A stretch of 64,000 bases of DNA from Tanytarsus gracilentus (GCA_038502055.1 JAXRKN010000045.1:1076501-1140500), one strand, 5' to 3'. Shown: positions 45,560-58,545, counted from the first letter of the stretch. Translations and numbers: made by a program. Notes: generated by a model from the sequence alone, not told the origin.

Positions 45560-48278
45560 ATGGACGCATATAGAAATTTGAGGGAAGAGCTTGACAGAAT
45601 GAGTGAAAATAGTGAAGAAAGTGAAAGACAAAATCGAAGAACATCATCAGCTGACAGTGGGTTTCAAAGTGAAAATGAGTCACGACGAACTAGCAATGAT
45701 TTTAATAATGGCACTTCAAGGCCGACAGCCAGCAATAATAATTCGCAACCAAATGGTAGCAACGATGATTTAAATGGTGGTGATATCGCAGCTGGTCTTT
45801 TTGGAATAGCAGGAATTGCACTTGGTGCTTATGCTGTTGGTAAACTGCTCTTTGGTGGTAGTGACTCTAAACCCAGGGGTGAGAACTAGCATTTCTAAAG
45901 AACGTAAATGTACGTCAGTGTACGTCGGTGTACGTGGGTGTACGTGAGTGTACGTCAGTGTACGTGAGTGTACGTCAGTGTACGTCAGTGTACGTGGGTG
46001 TACGTCAGTGTACGTCAGTGCACTTAATTATTTTTTAATAACTTAAACTTTAAATTTGTATCAATAATCCAAAAATATTTTATCAAAACTCTCCAAAGTT
46101 ATTAAAATATTTAAAGACCATTCACAAAAGCTTTAAGCTTAATTTTTATTTAAAAAATTTTCTTACGACTTGGACATTAAAATTTTTCAATTCAGGAAAA
46201 GTTAACTTTTCATTTTGTGGAGTTTTTCATAAATTTTAAAAAATAATTTGTTTATTTTTTGTAATTTTGTAAATTAAACATACTGTTGAATTAAACGCAA
46301 GTGCAACGTGCACTTTAATTACTTTTAAAATTAACTTTATTACCTTAAAAATTTTTTGCTTTTCGCAATGAGTAAAACAAGTTTTGCTAAAAATAAAATC
46401 CTAATTACGTGACATTATGCATTATGTTTGGAAGCGAAAGAGTCTCAAAATTCTTAGAATGACAGTATATATATCACATAAAAAACTTATCAAATGTTTG
46501 GATTGGCTTGAGACCACTTGATGAAATTTCAAAAACTGGATTCAAGATTATGTTTATATCGATATATTCCCGAATTTTAATGATGTCTTTAAAAACTGTT
46601 GAACTTTTGATCGTTGATCTGTCTTTATTCATAAAAGTGAAAACAAACCTCCAAAAAATATTCTCGTATTCTTTTTATTCCAATTGGATGCAATTATTCA
46701 ACGTTTGGATGGATAGTCTAATAAAATTTTAAATTTATTTAATTAATTTTTTTTGTAAAATTAAGCATATTTTCCAAAATAAGTTGCTTATTATGAATTA
46801 TTTGGGCGATCAGAGGTTTTTCAAAAAAAAAACCAGGACATGATCATTAAAATCCGGGTCATACTTTTAAAGTTAATGCATTTAAAAAAAAGGTTATCAA
46901 ACTTTTTTCTGCAAAATTAGTGCAAATTTGTTCTATTTTATTTCAATTGCAAAAATCCGGGACACGGGACATTTTGTGAAAATCTGGGAATGTCCCAGTA
47001 AAACTCCTGCAGTTGACCGCCCTATGAATTATTCACTCTTGTAAAATTGATGTACATGTAGTAATTTAAATTTAATTACTATTTGTTTTGTAGTAGCAAC
47101 GCAACGTTCAACGGTTAATGTAAAATATTTGAATAACGGGTCTTCTGATAGATGTTGTACATTTCAATTTTTTTCGACGGTTGCAGAATCATTTTTTTTG
47201 TTAGTAAAAAGCGTGAAAAAAAGGTTTTCAAATATTATGAAATGTTATTGCTTTTAAAAAAGTTTAATATTATTTTTTAGATTAAATAAAATAATGGTTG
47301 TAAAAATTAAAATTATTTTTTTTTTTCTTTTTTTTTCATTTTATCTTTGTTAATTTTTTTAATTGCGCGTCAGTGTACGTCAGTGTACGTGAGTGTACGT
47401 CAGTGTACGTCAGTGCACGTGGGTGTACGTCAGTGTACGTGGGTGTACGTCAGTGTACGTCAGTTCACTTAAATTTTACTAGTTCTCATCCCTGGCACTA
47501 AACCCAGTGGCAGAATGACAAGAATTCTAGAAGACGAAGAAGAAATTCCTATCAGCCGACGAAAGCCGAGATATCCGCATGATTATTTCAACCCATCGTA
47601 TATTGCTAGAATTTCCAGGGAAATAAAAAGGTAAATGATAAGAGGTGAAAATTGATAAGTTCAAGTTTACTCAATTTTTATTGAGGATTTTGATTCTAAA
47701 TTTTATTTTTTAGAGACACCAATGAATATCCAGTTGTGGGTTTGGACTGTCAGTGGACACAAGGTGGGGGTGGCAACTATAGAAACCGAATCGAACTTCT
47801 ACAAGTGTCATCTCATAATGGAAAAGTTGCTCTCATTCGACTCTGTAAAGGACAAAAAATACCTCCTGAATTGCTGACTATTCTGGCTGATAAAAATATC
47901 ATAAAATCTGGAATTGAAACTTTAAAAGACGCTCAATTTTTACTTGAAGACTATTCGATCAATGTCAAAGGAACTTATGACCTTCGTTTCTTAGCAGAAG
48001 CCAATGGACATCTTCCAGAATCTCTTGCTAAATTGGCTAAGAAAATTCTGGACATCGATCTAGGAAGAGATTTTGACCTAATTGCTTCCAATTGGAATGC
48101 AACCAATTTAAGTCAAGAACAAATTGATTATGCCATAAAAGCTGCTAAAGCATCAGTAGACATTTTTAAAGCGTTGATTTCAAAAGTTATGTGGTGGCCA
48201 TCAAAGAGCAGAATTCTTAGTTACTGCAGTGATAATTTGGACAAAAAGTATATTTATCGCTCGGAAAATTACAAATAA
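45560..48278 (+). CDS. EXD2-like DnaQ-fold protein 2, interrupted by a hAT-type element (343 aa if spliced)
   Basis: Proposed exons are 45560-45878, 47483-47630 and 47714-48278. The first exon encodes a Ser/Asn-rich polar region and a Gly/Ala-rich hydrophobic segment (GLFGIAGIALGAYAVGKLLF). The last two encode an exonuclease fold like that of the neighbour (YPVVGLDCQW, GTYDLRFLAEA, IDYAIKAAK). DxE is changed to D167-C-Q169 and YxxxD to Y295-x3-A299. A 1.6-kb element splits the coding exon, and unspliced it stops the protein after KPRGEN. A donor in the left end and an acceptor in the right end would remove it in frame, leaving RVLIPGT plus the duplicated target as extra residues. Otherwise the gene is broken, or starts again at the ATG near 47514. 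Confidence 0.7.
45909..46020. repeat. Left 10-bp tandem array (TGTACGTCAG type)
   Basis: About 11 direct copies of a 10-bp unit, mostly TGTACGTCAG with variants TGTACGTGAG, TGTACGTGGG and TGTACGTCGG. It sits about 36 bases inside the left end of the element. Confidence 0.92.
46803..47022. mobile_element. Possible nested 220-bp element
   Basis: The ends are weakly inverted (GGGCGATCA on the left, GGGCGGTCA on the right read on the other strand). The 11 bases TATGAATTATT lie next to both (46792-46802 and 47023-47033), which suggests target duplication. It would be an insertion into the larger element. Confidence 0.45.
47367..47464. repeat. Right 10-bp tandem array (TGTACGTCAG type)
   Basis: About ten direct copies of the same 10-bp unit as the left array and in the same orientation, ending about 30 bases from the right end of the element. 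Confidence 0.92.
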
Positions 48279-48328
48279 AATCAAAGCAATCGGTTTAAAT
48301 AAAATTTGAATTTTTCACAGTCTCAATA

Positions 48329-48853
48329 ATGAGTTTTCCAAAATTTGACAACCCGGAGCTTTTTAATGATTTTACACACATTTTAAATTCACTTGAAAGA
48401 ATTAAAAGTGTTGAGGAAATGTCACTGAGTGGCGGAGACTTTAAAAGATCAAAATGCGACGACAAGAGTGTAGGCAAGTTTTGTGAAAAATTTGAAGCTA
48501 GAGAAAAGAAAAAATTGCCGTCTGGTTGTGAACTCTACTGTTATATCATGCAGATACTTCAGATATTCATCGGTTGGATATTGAAGCACTCGACAAAAGT
48601 GCTCAGTGGAATTTGTGAATTTATTGGAAAAATTCTCGCTAAAAGCTTTTCTGAGATATCTGATGAGTTTCATACTGTTTTCTTCGACTCAACTCAAGAT
48701 TTTGGATCAAAAACTCGTCAGTTTATCAAAAAAATTATTGTTTTCAAAGTGTTGCAACTCGTTTCCATCATTATTCTACCACCGATCTTTGCCATCGCGA
48801 AAATGGTTCTAATTTTCAATAAATTTCTTTTGTCAGAAATTCCATTTGAATAA
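48329..48853 (+). CDS. Orphan hydrophobic protein (174 aa)
   Basis: A single-exon frame starting 50 bases after the stop of the EXD2-like gene 2, in the same direction. The N-terminal 60 residues are polar and charged. The middle (YCYIMQILQIFIGWILKHS) and the end (VLQLVSIIILPPIFAIAKMV) hold hydrophobic segments that could be membrane helices or amphipathic helices. A poly(A) signal AATAAA overlaps the stop codon region. The length and codon use look real, but no family is recognised. Confidence 0.55.
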   Translation: MSFPKFDNPELFNDFTHILNSLERIKSVEEMSLSGGDFKRSKCDDKSVGKFCEKFEAREKKKLPSGCELYCYIMQILQIFIGWILKHSTKVLSGICEFIGKILAKSFSEISDEFHTVFFDSTQDFGSKTRQFIKKIIVFKVLQLVSIIILPPIFAIAKMVLIFNKFLLSEIPFE

Positions 48854-49084
48854 AGCTTAAAAATTTTATTCGTCCTCTAAAGTTTGATTTTGTATAAAAA
48901 ACAATTAACAATTTTACCACATACATAGTAAAGAGAAATGCTTTAAACATGAATTGCTTCTATAGAAAATAACTCCGTGTGGACGTTCATGATTTCGATT
49001 CATTTCAGCTTCATAACATTTACAATAAAATTTTATTCTGATTTAACAAACCAAAAATTAAATATATAGGTCAAGAAAAAGTCA

Positions 49085-51381
49085 TCAATCGGACTCATCA
49101 CCAACGGGATTCTCAGCAGGATACTGATTCAGATCAACACATCCAACTGCTGATGTTCTCATCAGATTCATTTCAACTTCAGCACGATTATTTTGGAGTA
49201 CTTGACTTGCGTTCCTGCTCACACGATTGGTTGGCATCTCATAAGAAGCGGTTTGTTTTAATTTTTCAATACTCATCGGAAATGAACGAGAATGGTGCAA
49301 AGGCGAATAAGTTGCTTCCTCGCAACTGTCGTCAGCTTCAAAAGCGGCATCAATCGGAACAGATTCAGCAGTATTGAACAAATATTGATGTTTTGGCTTA
49401 AGAAGTGAGCAAAGTTCCTCGATTCCATCTAATGTCTGATGAAGTTCATCAACTTGGTTTCCGGGAATGTACTTGCGAAGGATCGAAAGATATTGAAGCA
49501 GCTTAATTCGACTGACACTCATAATATTGTAGCTGTCTTGAAGTTCCATTTTTAGCACTTCTGGATCATCTAGAGTCATTCCTTCAACAACTCCATCTTC
49601 ATTTTGTGCTTTTCGAGAAATTTTTGCCGTTTCTCTTCGAATTTCATCTCGCAATTTTCTCGGAGATGAGAGTGAAGTTTTAACACCTGCCGTTACAAGT
49701 GGTGGATACACTCGAGTTGGTTGAATTTGACGCTGTTTAAGACTACTTATAACGTAGACGAATGCATTTGGAGGACACTGGTACTTATCAGGATCACACA
49801 TGTAGAGCGCATGGCGTATTATTAGGTTGATATCTACATTTGCTGGATATCTCATGAGCAATGTGAGGCACGTAGTGTAGTCATTGGAAAGAACTGAAAT
49901 GGAATAAGCGAATATAGGAGTCTTATCAAAGATAAACTTTTGCATTACTCACGACGATCTCTAACATGAATCAGCATGGCAACGACAATGTAGTATGTGA
50001 ATTTTAAATTATCTCCAATACCGAAAATTGCGTCCCACAAAATAAGTAAATCGAGTAAATTGAACTCACGTCCAAATAAAAGTCTCAACCATCGTCTACA
50101 AATAGAAAAAGATGACTCATGAGATATTTTGAAACTTATCATTGAACTTACATTCCAAAAAGTGCAAGTGGTATTTCCAATTTTAGCAGATGATTATGCA
50201 AATGCAAGTCTTGCTTCGCAAAAATCTTATCGCGTATCAAATTCAACTGATGAACGACTTCAATTTCTGAGGTTCGTTTGGGTGAGGCACCAGTGGTGGG
50301 AATAACTGTCTTTACGGGACTACTAAATCTAGACGAGAGAGTATCCGATTTTGGAATGTTTGTTAATTGGCCACTCTCAGTTATTGTCATGTCATTAATT
50401 CGATAAAATAATTCTAGACTATTCATAATTTGGCAGAAAAGATGATAAGAATCTTCCTCTATATAATTTGGATTGAGAACGGTGACAAGAAGAGGATCTA
50501 AGCTGATGGTTGTTTCCTCCTGAATGTGACCCATTGACTAGAAATAATTGTTTTTATAAAGATCGCTTAAGTGAATTTTGAATATCTACCTGCAGATCAC
50601 AATGAAGGACAAAAATCAAAGGTGCTAAAATCTCATGCATTCCTTGCCTATAGCAAATCGATGGATATTCACGAGCATAACAGAAGAGGACATTGATCAT
50701 AATCTCTTGTACTTGTAGAGTATGATAGTAATCAACATTAGGATTAGTTCTCACAACATCCTGTTTTATCAACTGCCTCAATTCAGTGTCACGAAAGTGT
50801 TGGTTCCATTTGCTGTCCTTTGATTGAGACAAAGGATCGTCAAGTTTTTCCGCTTCTTGCAGTTGATCTGGACTGAGAATATTTTTTTCGCGAATTTCAC
50901 TGTACGCTGCTCTTTGTTCCTGTCTTTGTTGTATCCAATCTTCTGGAACAATACTTAGAGATCCGAGCAAGACATTCCAAATGACTGATCGAAATTTTGA
51001 GATTTTTAAGTCACCACCAACAGCTTTATCCCTCAGCTTTTTAAGCTCCGAATCATTGGAAATCATCATACATAAATCACGCCATTCAGTCCTAAATAGC
51101 AGATTTAATTAATAACAAGTACGGAAAGTCTTACAGCTGTATTTATGTGAAACTTGAGTAGCAAATTTTAGTGAAAATCAATAGAATCTTTTAATGATAA
51201 CTTTCACATTATTTACAAAGCTAACTTCATTTGTCATCCCGTAATCACACTGCGCTTGTTTATTTACTTACTCATAATTTTTTACATTCTGGCCATATCT
51301 CGATTGTTGACTCTCATCATTAACTTTCACTTCTTCTCCATAATTTTCCTCTCCAACGATCTCCCAGCTGTTTGAATCCAT
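49085..51381 (-). CDS. TBC1D5: TBC1 domain family member 5 orthologue (RabGAP), 649 aa
   Basis: Exons 51381-51272, 51091-50590, 50537-50152, 50095-49953 and 49893-49085. It should be a GTPase-activating protein for Rab7 that works with retromer on late endosomes and in autophagy. The TBC domain covers about residues 60-400: KFRSVIWN, the arginine finger in IKQDVVRTNP (R151), CYAREYPSICYRQGMHE with the glutamine finger (Q186), LAPLIFVLHCD, and RWLRLLFGREFNLLDLLILWD. These match human TBC1D5 closely in order and wording. Both catalytic fingers are present, so it should be active. The C-terminal part is variable, as in the family, and shorter than in mammals (about 795 aa). It is convergent with the orphan gene at 48329-48853. 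Confidence 0.93.
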
Positions 51382-54300
51382 TTAAAATGGATACTTGGCC
51401 ACTCTATGACTGTTATTGCAATAAAATTAACTAAATAAACTATCTAATTTCATCAAATATTAATGCAGAAATTTTGATTTCACTTTCTTTGTTTTGATCT
51501 TGAAACTTTTTTGTTTACATATTTTTTAAAGTTTTCTTTACGTTAAGAGAATAATAAATTAAAAATGTCCAAATGTTTGCCAAATTAATATAAAAGTTAA
51601 ACCCTAACTACTTAAAATGATATACCAAGTATGTCACTTCAGTTTTAGTAGTAAGTTTATTATAACTTCTTTTCAAGGGGATGGCTAAAAATATTTTATT
51701 TAGATAATATAATACTTTAGTTGAAAGTCGCTTTGGTGCTTTAGTAAGCCCTTTCAAAGTTATGACTTTCGGAGTAAGAATAAAACAAGTCCATTTAAAT
51801 ATTTTACATACGTTATGTTATTAAAGTCAAAATACAGATTTCTGTATTTATCCAATATTTTATTCAATTTTTCCATTTAATTTTTCCTGTTTTGAGTCAA
51901 AACTCTTAGAAATATTTTAAAATTAGGTCATGTCAAATTAATTTAATTAACAATTAGATTAAATCTTCATTACATGGGCAAAGTTCCAAATAACTACTCT
52001 CAATGTCATTGACGTAAACTCATTATCGATTCATTTCTCATAAATGCATCGCCCAACCACGTGGATAAGACAAAGAGGAAAAACTGGTTAAACGAATACA
52101 TAAATGCCTCCAAACCATAGTTTACTTAATACATGTGATCAGAAGTTAATCGTTGGTTTAATTTCATTATTTTTATTATCTTATTTTTTTCACAACCGAC
52201 TGCCAAAAATGATCATAATAATTAAAAAGTTCTCTCAGTACATTTCGATTAACTTGAAGAAGATATTAAGTCACTTCGCACATGGAAAAGCCGAGAGCTC
52301 AACTCGTTGTTCTTCGTAGGCTCGTTTCTTATCAAGTTTTTCTCTTGCATAGCGCACACACAAAAAACTGTGGAAGGGATCATTGTTTCAACAGATCGAA
52401 TGTTTTGTATAAGGATATTTTTTTCGATCGCTTTCGCGGCAAAATTTTAATCGGACTGATTATCTGACAGTTGCTTCTTGTTCGTCGGCCAGAGAAGACT
52501 GAAAATTTTTGTATAAATATATTTCCAGAAATTAAACAAGTGATTAATCAACATTTAAGGTTTTCTTTATGCACCGGTTAAATTTTTAGCACATAGCAAT
52601 TTCTGCAAATATTATCAGTATTGAAGAAGCACTCAAGTGTTAAAGACTGTGAAAAGTAAAAATTAAATGAGTTTTTAATAGCTGAGAAAAATATTTTCAT
52701 AAAAAATTTTAAACTAAAATTAACGGTGAGTGGTTTTTAAAATGAGTAAATGTCTAAATTAAGTTTAGTAATTAGTGATTTTTTAAATTCAACAAATTCC
52801 TTTTAGGAATTATTGTTTTTATTACTTTGGAATAAATCCTAAAAAATTTATTTTTTAAAAGAGAAAAATTCAAAAAAAATTTTAATCTTTTATAAAAAAA
52901 TTACTGCTGCTAAAAAAACAAAATTTTAAAGTTTAAAATGGTTTCAAATTATAAATGTTTTTGCAATCATAACTTATGCAAATCCATGGTGATAAATCAA
53001 AAGAGTTTCAAAATTTAATCGGAAAATGTTTGGTAAAATATATTTAAAACAAATTCAAAAATTGTTTGAGCTCAATAACTGTTAGTATGATTGCTATTTT
53101 CGAAAATAAATAGGTGACAAATTTTAATTAAAAATGAATGTTAATCGAAATGTTCTTAAATCTTAACGAAAATTGTTTAGACTCAGTGAGTGCCAAAATC
53201 TTGAAGCATTTTATGTGATTTACTATAAAAGCGAAATAAAATATTTTAGTTAACTGACCCGCTCATCTCATCTTTTTTTCTTTTATAAATTCGTTTAAGA
53301 AAATCATAAGGCAACATTTTTTTGTTGCTCTAATAACGGGTACGTTAACGTTTTGAGCACACATTGATTTTGCACGTTGCACAAAAAAAACATAAAAATT
53401 AGGATAACCAGTTGTTTCCACGTTTGCGAATTTTTCGCAACGGAACGTGGCTTCACAAATGCCTCAGATGGCCTCTTGCGACAATCACTAAAATTTTAAT
53501 TTTTTTTCAGACGAGTTTTTTTTTTGGCAAATTTTTTATTAATTCTTTAAGATATGACATTGCAAAAAAGTTTCGTTCTGTCAAAAGATCGAACGAGTTT
53601 TTGTGCATAGATTTTAAATAAATTAACTGATTATCGTCACTAAATACAGATGATCACTGAACGGTTAAGTGACTTTTGATGATGGTCTTTGAAATTACGA
53701 AGTTACACATTTTTAAAACTTTAATATTTTTTTTGCGCATTTCAAAATATAATATTAGACATTTAATAAATCTAATATTATACTATTCTTGTTAGTCATA
53801 AAAATTTATTTAATATTCATTGATTAAAATTCTCAATTCTCCAACTTTTGTCGTCAGAAATTTATGGTTATTTTAAATTTTTAACGCCTGGACTGAATAG
53901 GTTTTAAAATCAGCATGAGAGTCCTTGATTTAAAAACTTGCAAACTTTTGATTGAAAATTCATAGAGTGGTAATATAGTAAAATACCGAATTGCAGAGAC
54001 TGTCAGTAGTTTAATTAAATTTAACGTTCATCATGAAAATCAAAATTTTTTATTGTTTTGATATCGATATGCAAAGAATGTGACAAGAGCTGCATCAAAT
54101 CGCTAAAAGAAATTAAAAACCTGATTAAAGATTTTTATAGTTTGTATTTCTTTTAAATTTAAATCTTTAGACTTTTTTCAAAATCCATATGTAGAAACAT
54201 GTGAATTATTTCACACATATATTGCCTACTTATCAATTTAACGTTTAAAGATTTACAATCTAAAACTTCCGGCGAATTTGTGACTTGATTACGATTCTTG

Positions 54301-57300
54301 ATGGGTACTAGTTGAGCAGGTTGTTGAAACATTCGAGGTAAAGGATTCTGATCTTATTGTAGGCATAGTTTGCAGAGTTAAGGGCAACACGTTTTTAACA
54401 CTTGAGCATTTCGAAAGAAGTCATATGTAAAATTTGACATTTTTCAATGTCACAGCGATAATATTGCGAAATTTATACGTGTAAACTTTCTTTAATTAGT
54501 CAGGCATACGAAATGCTTCTTGAAAATAGCATTCGAGAACCTGTTAAAGATTTTTAAAATATATTTTAAACTTTTTCATTGCTTGTGTTAATGAGTGTTT
54601 TTGTTTTTCACTTTATTGGAATATTTCTAGAATAATTTTTAACTGATGTTAAAATATACAAAACACATAAAAATGCATCATGATTTTTAATAAAAATTGA
54701 CAAGTAGTGAATTAAAGTGTGTTTGTTATTAGATGCTATTTAAAGTTGAATGATGTTAAAATAGTTTACTACAAAAGATTATTGGCCTTGTTCTCTCGAC
54801 CTCACAATGATTTCATTATGTAAAATTTCTCTTGTCATTTATTAATCCCATCTATAAATCCATAAAGAAATTTCTTACCGAACATTACCTTGAACTTTTT
54901 TTAAACGCACGTTGTAGACTGATCGACACACTGACTCAGATCTACGGTAACAAGTAATGAACATGAGTGAAATTTAATGAAGAAATAATAAACTTTTGTA
55001 CCACCAGAGGGATAAAATTTAACTATATGATGTTCGCATAAAGTGAAGAAACAAACAGTGTTAACAAAGTGGATCAAGAAAGTTTGTAACATTTTTCTTA
55101 TTTTTTTTTTCAGAGGCAACTCATTGAATATTTCCGATTTATGTAAATTATATCATCTTTTCCGTTTTAAACTCACATATCGTCTTTCTTGTGACTTGTT
55201 GTTAAGTAATAAAGGGCTGAATTTTATTAACTCACACCATATGCGTCAGGCATGGGCAGTTAATTTTTTTTGAAATTCCGATAGTGAGATGAGGAGGTTT
55301 TTTAATAAAAAATTGCTTTAAAAATATATTAAAACTAAAATATATAGTTATTATGTGACATTTACTTCAAACATGATAACATTTTTTTTAAATATTTCAT
55401 AAAAAATAAAGAAAGTTTTTCAAATTCAAATAAACACAATAACTGTATCGCGTGCCAGTAAATTTCTTGAAATTTTTAATTCTTACCCATCCAAAGTCCA
55501 AAGTCAAATATGCCGGTTCTTCCTCTTCAGATTTTACTGAATTTCTTTAGAGGTGAATAAACCTGTCCCATCTTTAACGAAACATGTGTATCGTTAGTGC
55601 ATAAAATGTGAAAAATTGTTAAAATTTATGTAAATACGCTTTAAAAAAATTTCTAAGCAAATCCGCTAGTAAGGCGTCAGAATTTTCTGGCAAAAAATCC
55701 AGTTTTGATACGTCGACTTATGCATTAATTTATTCGATCCGAAAATTTAAAATTTCGTAAAATAATATTTTTATTATGAAGGCAGTCGTGTGAAGAAGAA
55801 GAAGGAGGACTGCAATCATTACCTTGAAAAAAATATACTTATTGAACTTTAGATTTTTTTAAGAAAGGCAAATAAAAAAATTCCCATCAACAAATAAAAA
55901 TGTCCCTTCAAGTAAGAGCAAATGGAGTCACCTATAAGCTCCGCAAGATATTGAATCGACCAAAAATAAAATTTAAACTTGATTACATTACTGCAGAGTA
56001 TTAAAAACCAATTTCTGACTTATAATAACTGACTGATAATTTTTTTTAAAATTATAAAATATTCATTTTAAAACTAAATATATTACAAAAATTTGTACAT
56101 CATGAGCATCCGAAGGTTCATGTTCTTCATGAAAATTTCTTGAGAAGATATAAAAATTTTGATAAATGTTTTTATTTAAAGCACTGGAATGATTTCCTTA
56201 TTTGTGAATTGAATGCAATGAAAGAAGAAAAATTGTGATCATGATGATATCGAGTTGACATATAAAAAGACCATAAAATTTTATTGTTTTTCACGCACGT
56301 TAAACAAGAAGAAGAAAGCACAAGAGTTAACTTAAATTTACTTTAAAAATTTAAAAAAGATTAATCAATTGAGTCGAAAATAAAAAAAATATTAACTGTT
56401 TCCATCCTCTAGTCTAAAAGTGCAATTGTTGAATTTATAAAAATTATCTCCCAGAGAGATGAAACAAATTACGGCTCGTGGTGCATAAAGAAGACCGCTG
56501 TTGAAAGAAAATTCTTCGTGTTATGCAACGATTTAAAAAACTTAAAAAATTTACTCGAGTTCACGCAAAATCTTTTCACGTCAATCGAATATATTTTGTC
56601 ATCAATTATTATTTTAATTTAGCATATTATGCGTAAAGAGTTTAAATATTTTGCAAATTGACCGCATATATTCAACAATAAAATTAAGGCTGATGTTAAA
56701 TGGTGTAAATTTCCATAATATCTTTTCCATCCATAATAATGTCTCTCATGGGAATCAGCACTTCAATATACTCTGTCGTTGTCCTGCATTCAATCTTCAA
56801 TCACTTGATCATCGATAATGATGTAATTAAAGTATCGCAAAAAGTATAAAAAGTTTTCTCTCTCCCCAAAATTATTTTGATAATTTACTGCCGTAAAAAA
56901 GATCACATTGTATCGCAATGAAGGTCGCATGGAGAAATTTCAAGGTTTAGATATCTGATTAACCGGTTTTCATGCATTCAACATAAAATATGTTCATATA
57001 TCAGTAAATTTCACTCGCTTCATGAAATATTAACCACCCGCGCGTCATTACGTTAAGAAAAAAATTTATCGTCCCTCGACAAAAATATATATGATGGCAA
57101 TTTTCACAATAAAATGTCAAGGATGACATTTATGATGAAACTTGCAAGTGTTATTTATCTTCTTTTTAAACTCAATAGATCATTTAAGTTAGGACTTTAT
57201 AATTAATGGTGTCTTTATATTCATTTAAAAATTCTAATATTAAAATATCAATTATTAAATTCATTATTAAAACTTCTTAATTAATTTCTTTTGCTTTTTG

Positions 57301-58545
57301 CTAATTTAAACTGATTTCCTCATAAATCAAAATACTTTAAATAATAATTTTTGACATTATAAACCTTAATCCATATATTCATGCCTCGTGATCAGTGTAA
57401 TCACACCACCAAGAGTTCAATGTCGAGTTATATACTTTAATTAACTTTTAACATGAAAATGAGAAAATAAAATTTCATTTACTATTCAAGATCTCCATTA
57501 AAGAAAAAAAATTCTCCGATAAAGCTCAAAAAATATTCATAAATGAAAAGACACATAAATGGAAATTGAGTCCAAGAATCGCATTAAAGCGATGATAATA
57601 TTGCGCAATATTCACAATAACCCACAAGCCCTTGAGCTGAGGGAACAAAATAAAGAAATTTCTTCTTGTCTTCCCCGATGTGTGCCGGCGCGTACAGCTT
57701 TGCAGTGGCACGAACGCGAAGTGACTTTAACCTCAATTAGGAACGAAGCTCTATGCTTGAAAATTTCTCTTTATTAAGCAACTCCCAAGCATATGCACTG
57801 ACATTGCAAAAAAGGGTATAAGTGGCTCACTTTTGTGTGTGACATGACGTCAAGGTGCATAGCAACCCGAGAGATGTATATTGTGAGAAAAAAGATATAA
57901 ATCACGTCTTACTGCTTTAATGATAGGCTTTTATTTCGATGAATGGATGGACATGAAAGAAAAGAAAAAGAAATTTCTGGGGTTGAAAACTTTAAAAAAA
58001 ATATTTTTAGAAAAAGAAAAATAATAATTATTTGTTATAATTAATAAAATAAAAGACTTGATTTGTTTGAAAGACCACAAAAGTTCTCATCTCTACGATA
58101 TTTTTATTTATAATTTCATGCGATTTACGTCATTTTAAATCATGTCATGAATAACACTTGCGCAAAGTTCTTTTCGGCATTGCACACATCATGTACAACA
58201 ACGGTAGCCAAATTGACCGACAGTGGCTGAAAAGGCTGTTAACTCTTGTCATACAGGAGGAGAAAAGAAAACATACAAAATGTCGAAATTTTTGTTCATT
58301 TATGAAAATACCTCAAGGGTAAAAATGTCTTTTATCCTGTCAAAAAAGAAAATTATTTAATTCAATTTATTGCGATGTCTTGAGTATGCACAAAAAGATG
58401 TCATGTTTAATTCATTTATTAATTATTAACAACCCAAATAGAACATAACTCAATCGAGTATTTCCTAGGTAGCGTTTTCGCACTCAATATATTTTATTTT
58501 AATGATAAACATGCTAATTATCTTCTTGTTATGAATTTTTTGCAG
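51382..58545. other. 7.2-kb non-coding region upstream of the desaturase
   Basis: Bordered by the promoter of TBC1D5 on the left and the first coding exon of the desaturase on the right. It is AT-rich and no convincing coding frame was found; the short frames at 52104-52467, 53412-53621 and 57559-57777 show nothing. Much of it may be the first, 5' UTR intron of the desaturase. No terminal-inverted-repeat element was spotted. Confidence 0.55.
52512..52725 (+). promoter_or_regulatory. Candidate core promoter and non-coding first exon of the desaturase
   Basis: TATAAATA at 52512-52519 is followed, about 205 bases later, by a good donor (ACG|GTGAGTGG at 52726). The matching acceptor would be TTTTTTGCAG at 58536-58545, which opens a 37-base 5' UTR before the desaturase ATG. 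The link is inference. Confidence 0.3.

Larger units (their letters stand above)
45873..47495. mobile_element. 1.6-kb hAT-type non-autonomous element inserted in a coding exon
   Basis: The ends are inverted: the left begins CCAGGGGTGAGAACTAG and the right, on the other strand, CCAGGGATGAGAACTAG. Outside lie CTCTAAAC (45865-45872) and CACTAAAC (47496-47503), an 8-bp duplication with one mismatch. The coding frame of the host exon resumes right after it (KPSGRM). The interior holds two 10-bp arrays near the ends and a smaller nested element. It encodes no transposase. Confidence 0.8.

Noticed and set aside
45909..46020. 10-bp repeats as a telomere-like or CRISPR array
   Set aside because: Contiguous variants of one unit, paired with a second array at the other end of a mobile element.
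47514..48278. Second EXD2-like gene starting only at the ATG after the element
   Set aside because: Possible, but the host reading frame is continuous on both sides of the insertion (…DSKP and PSGRM…), so one interrupted gene is the simpler reading; kept as an alternative.
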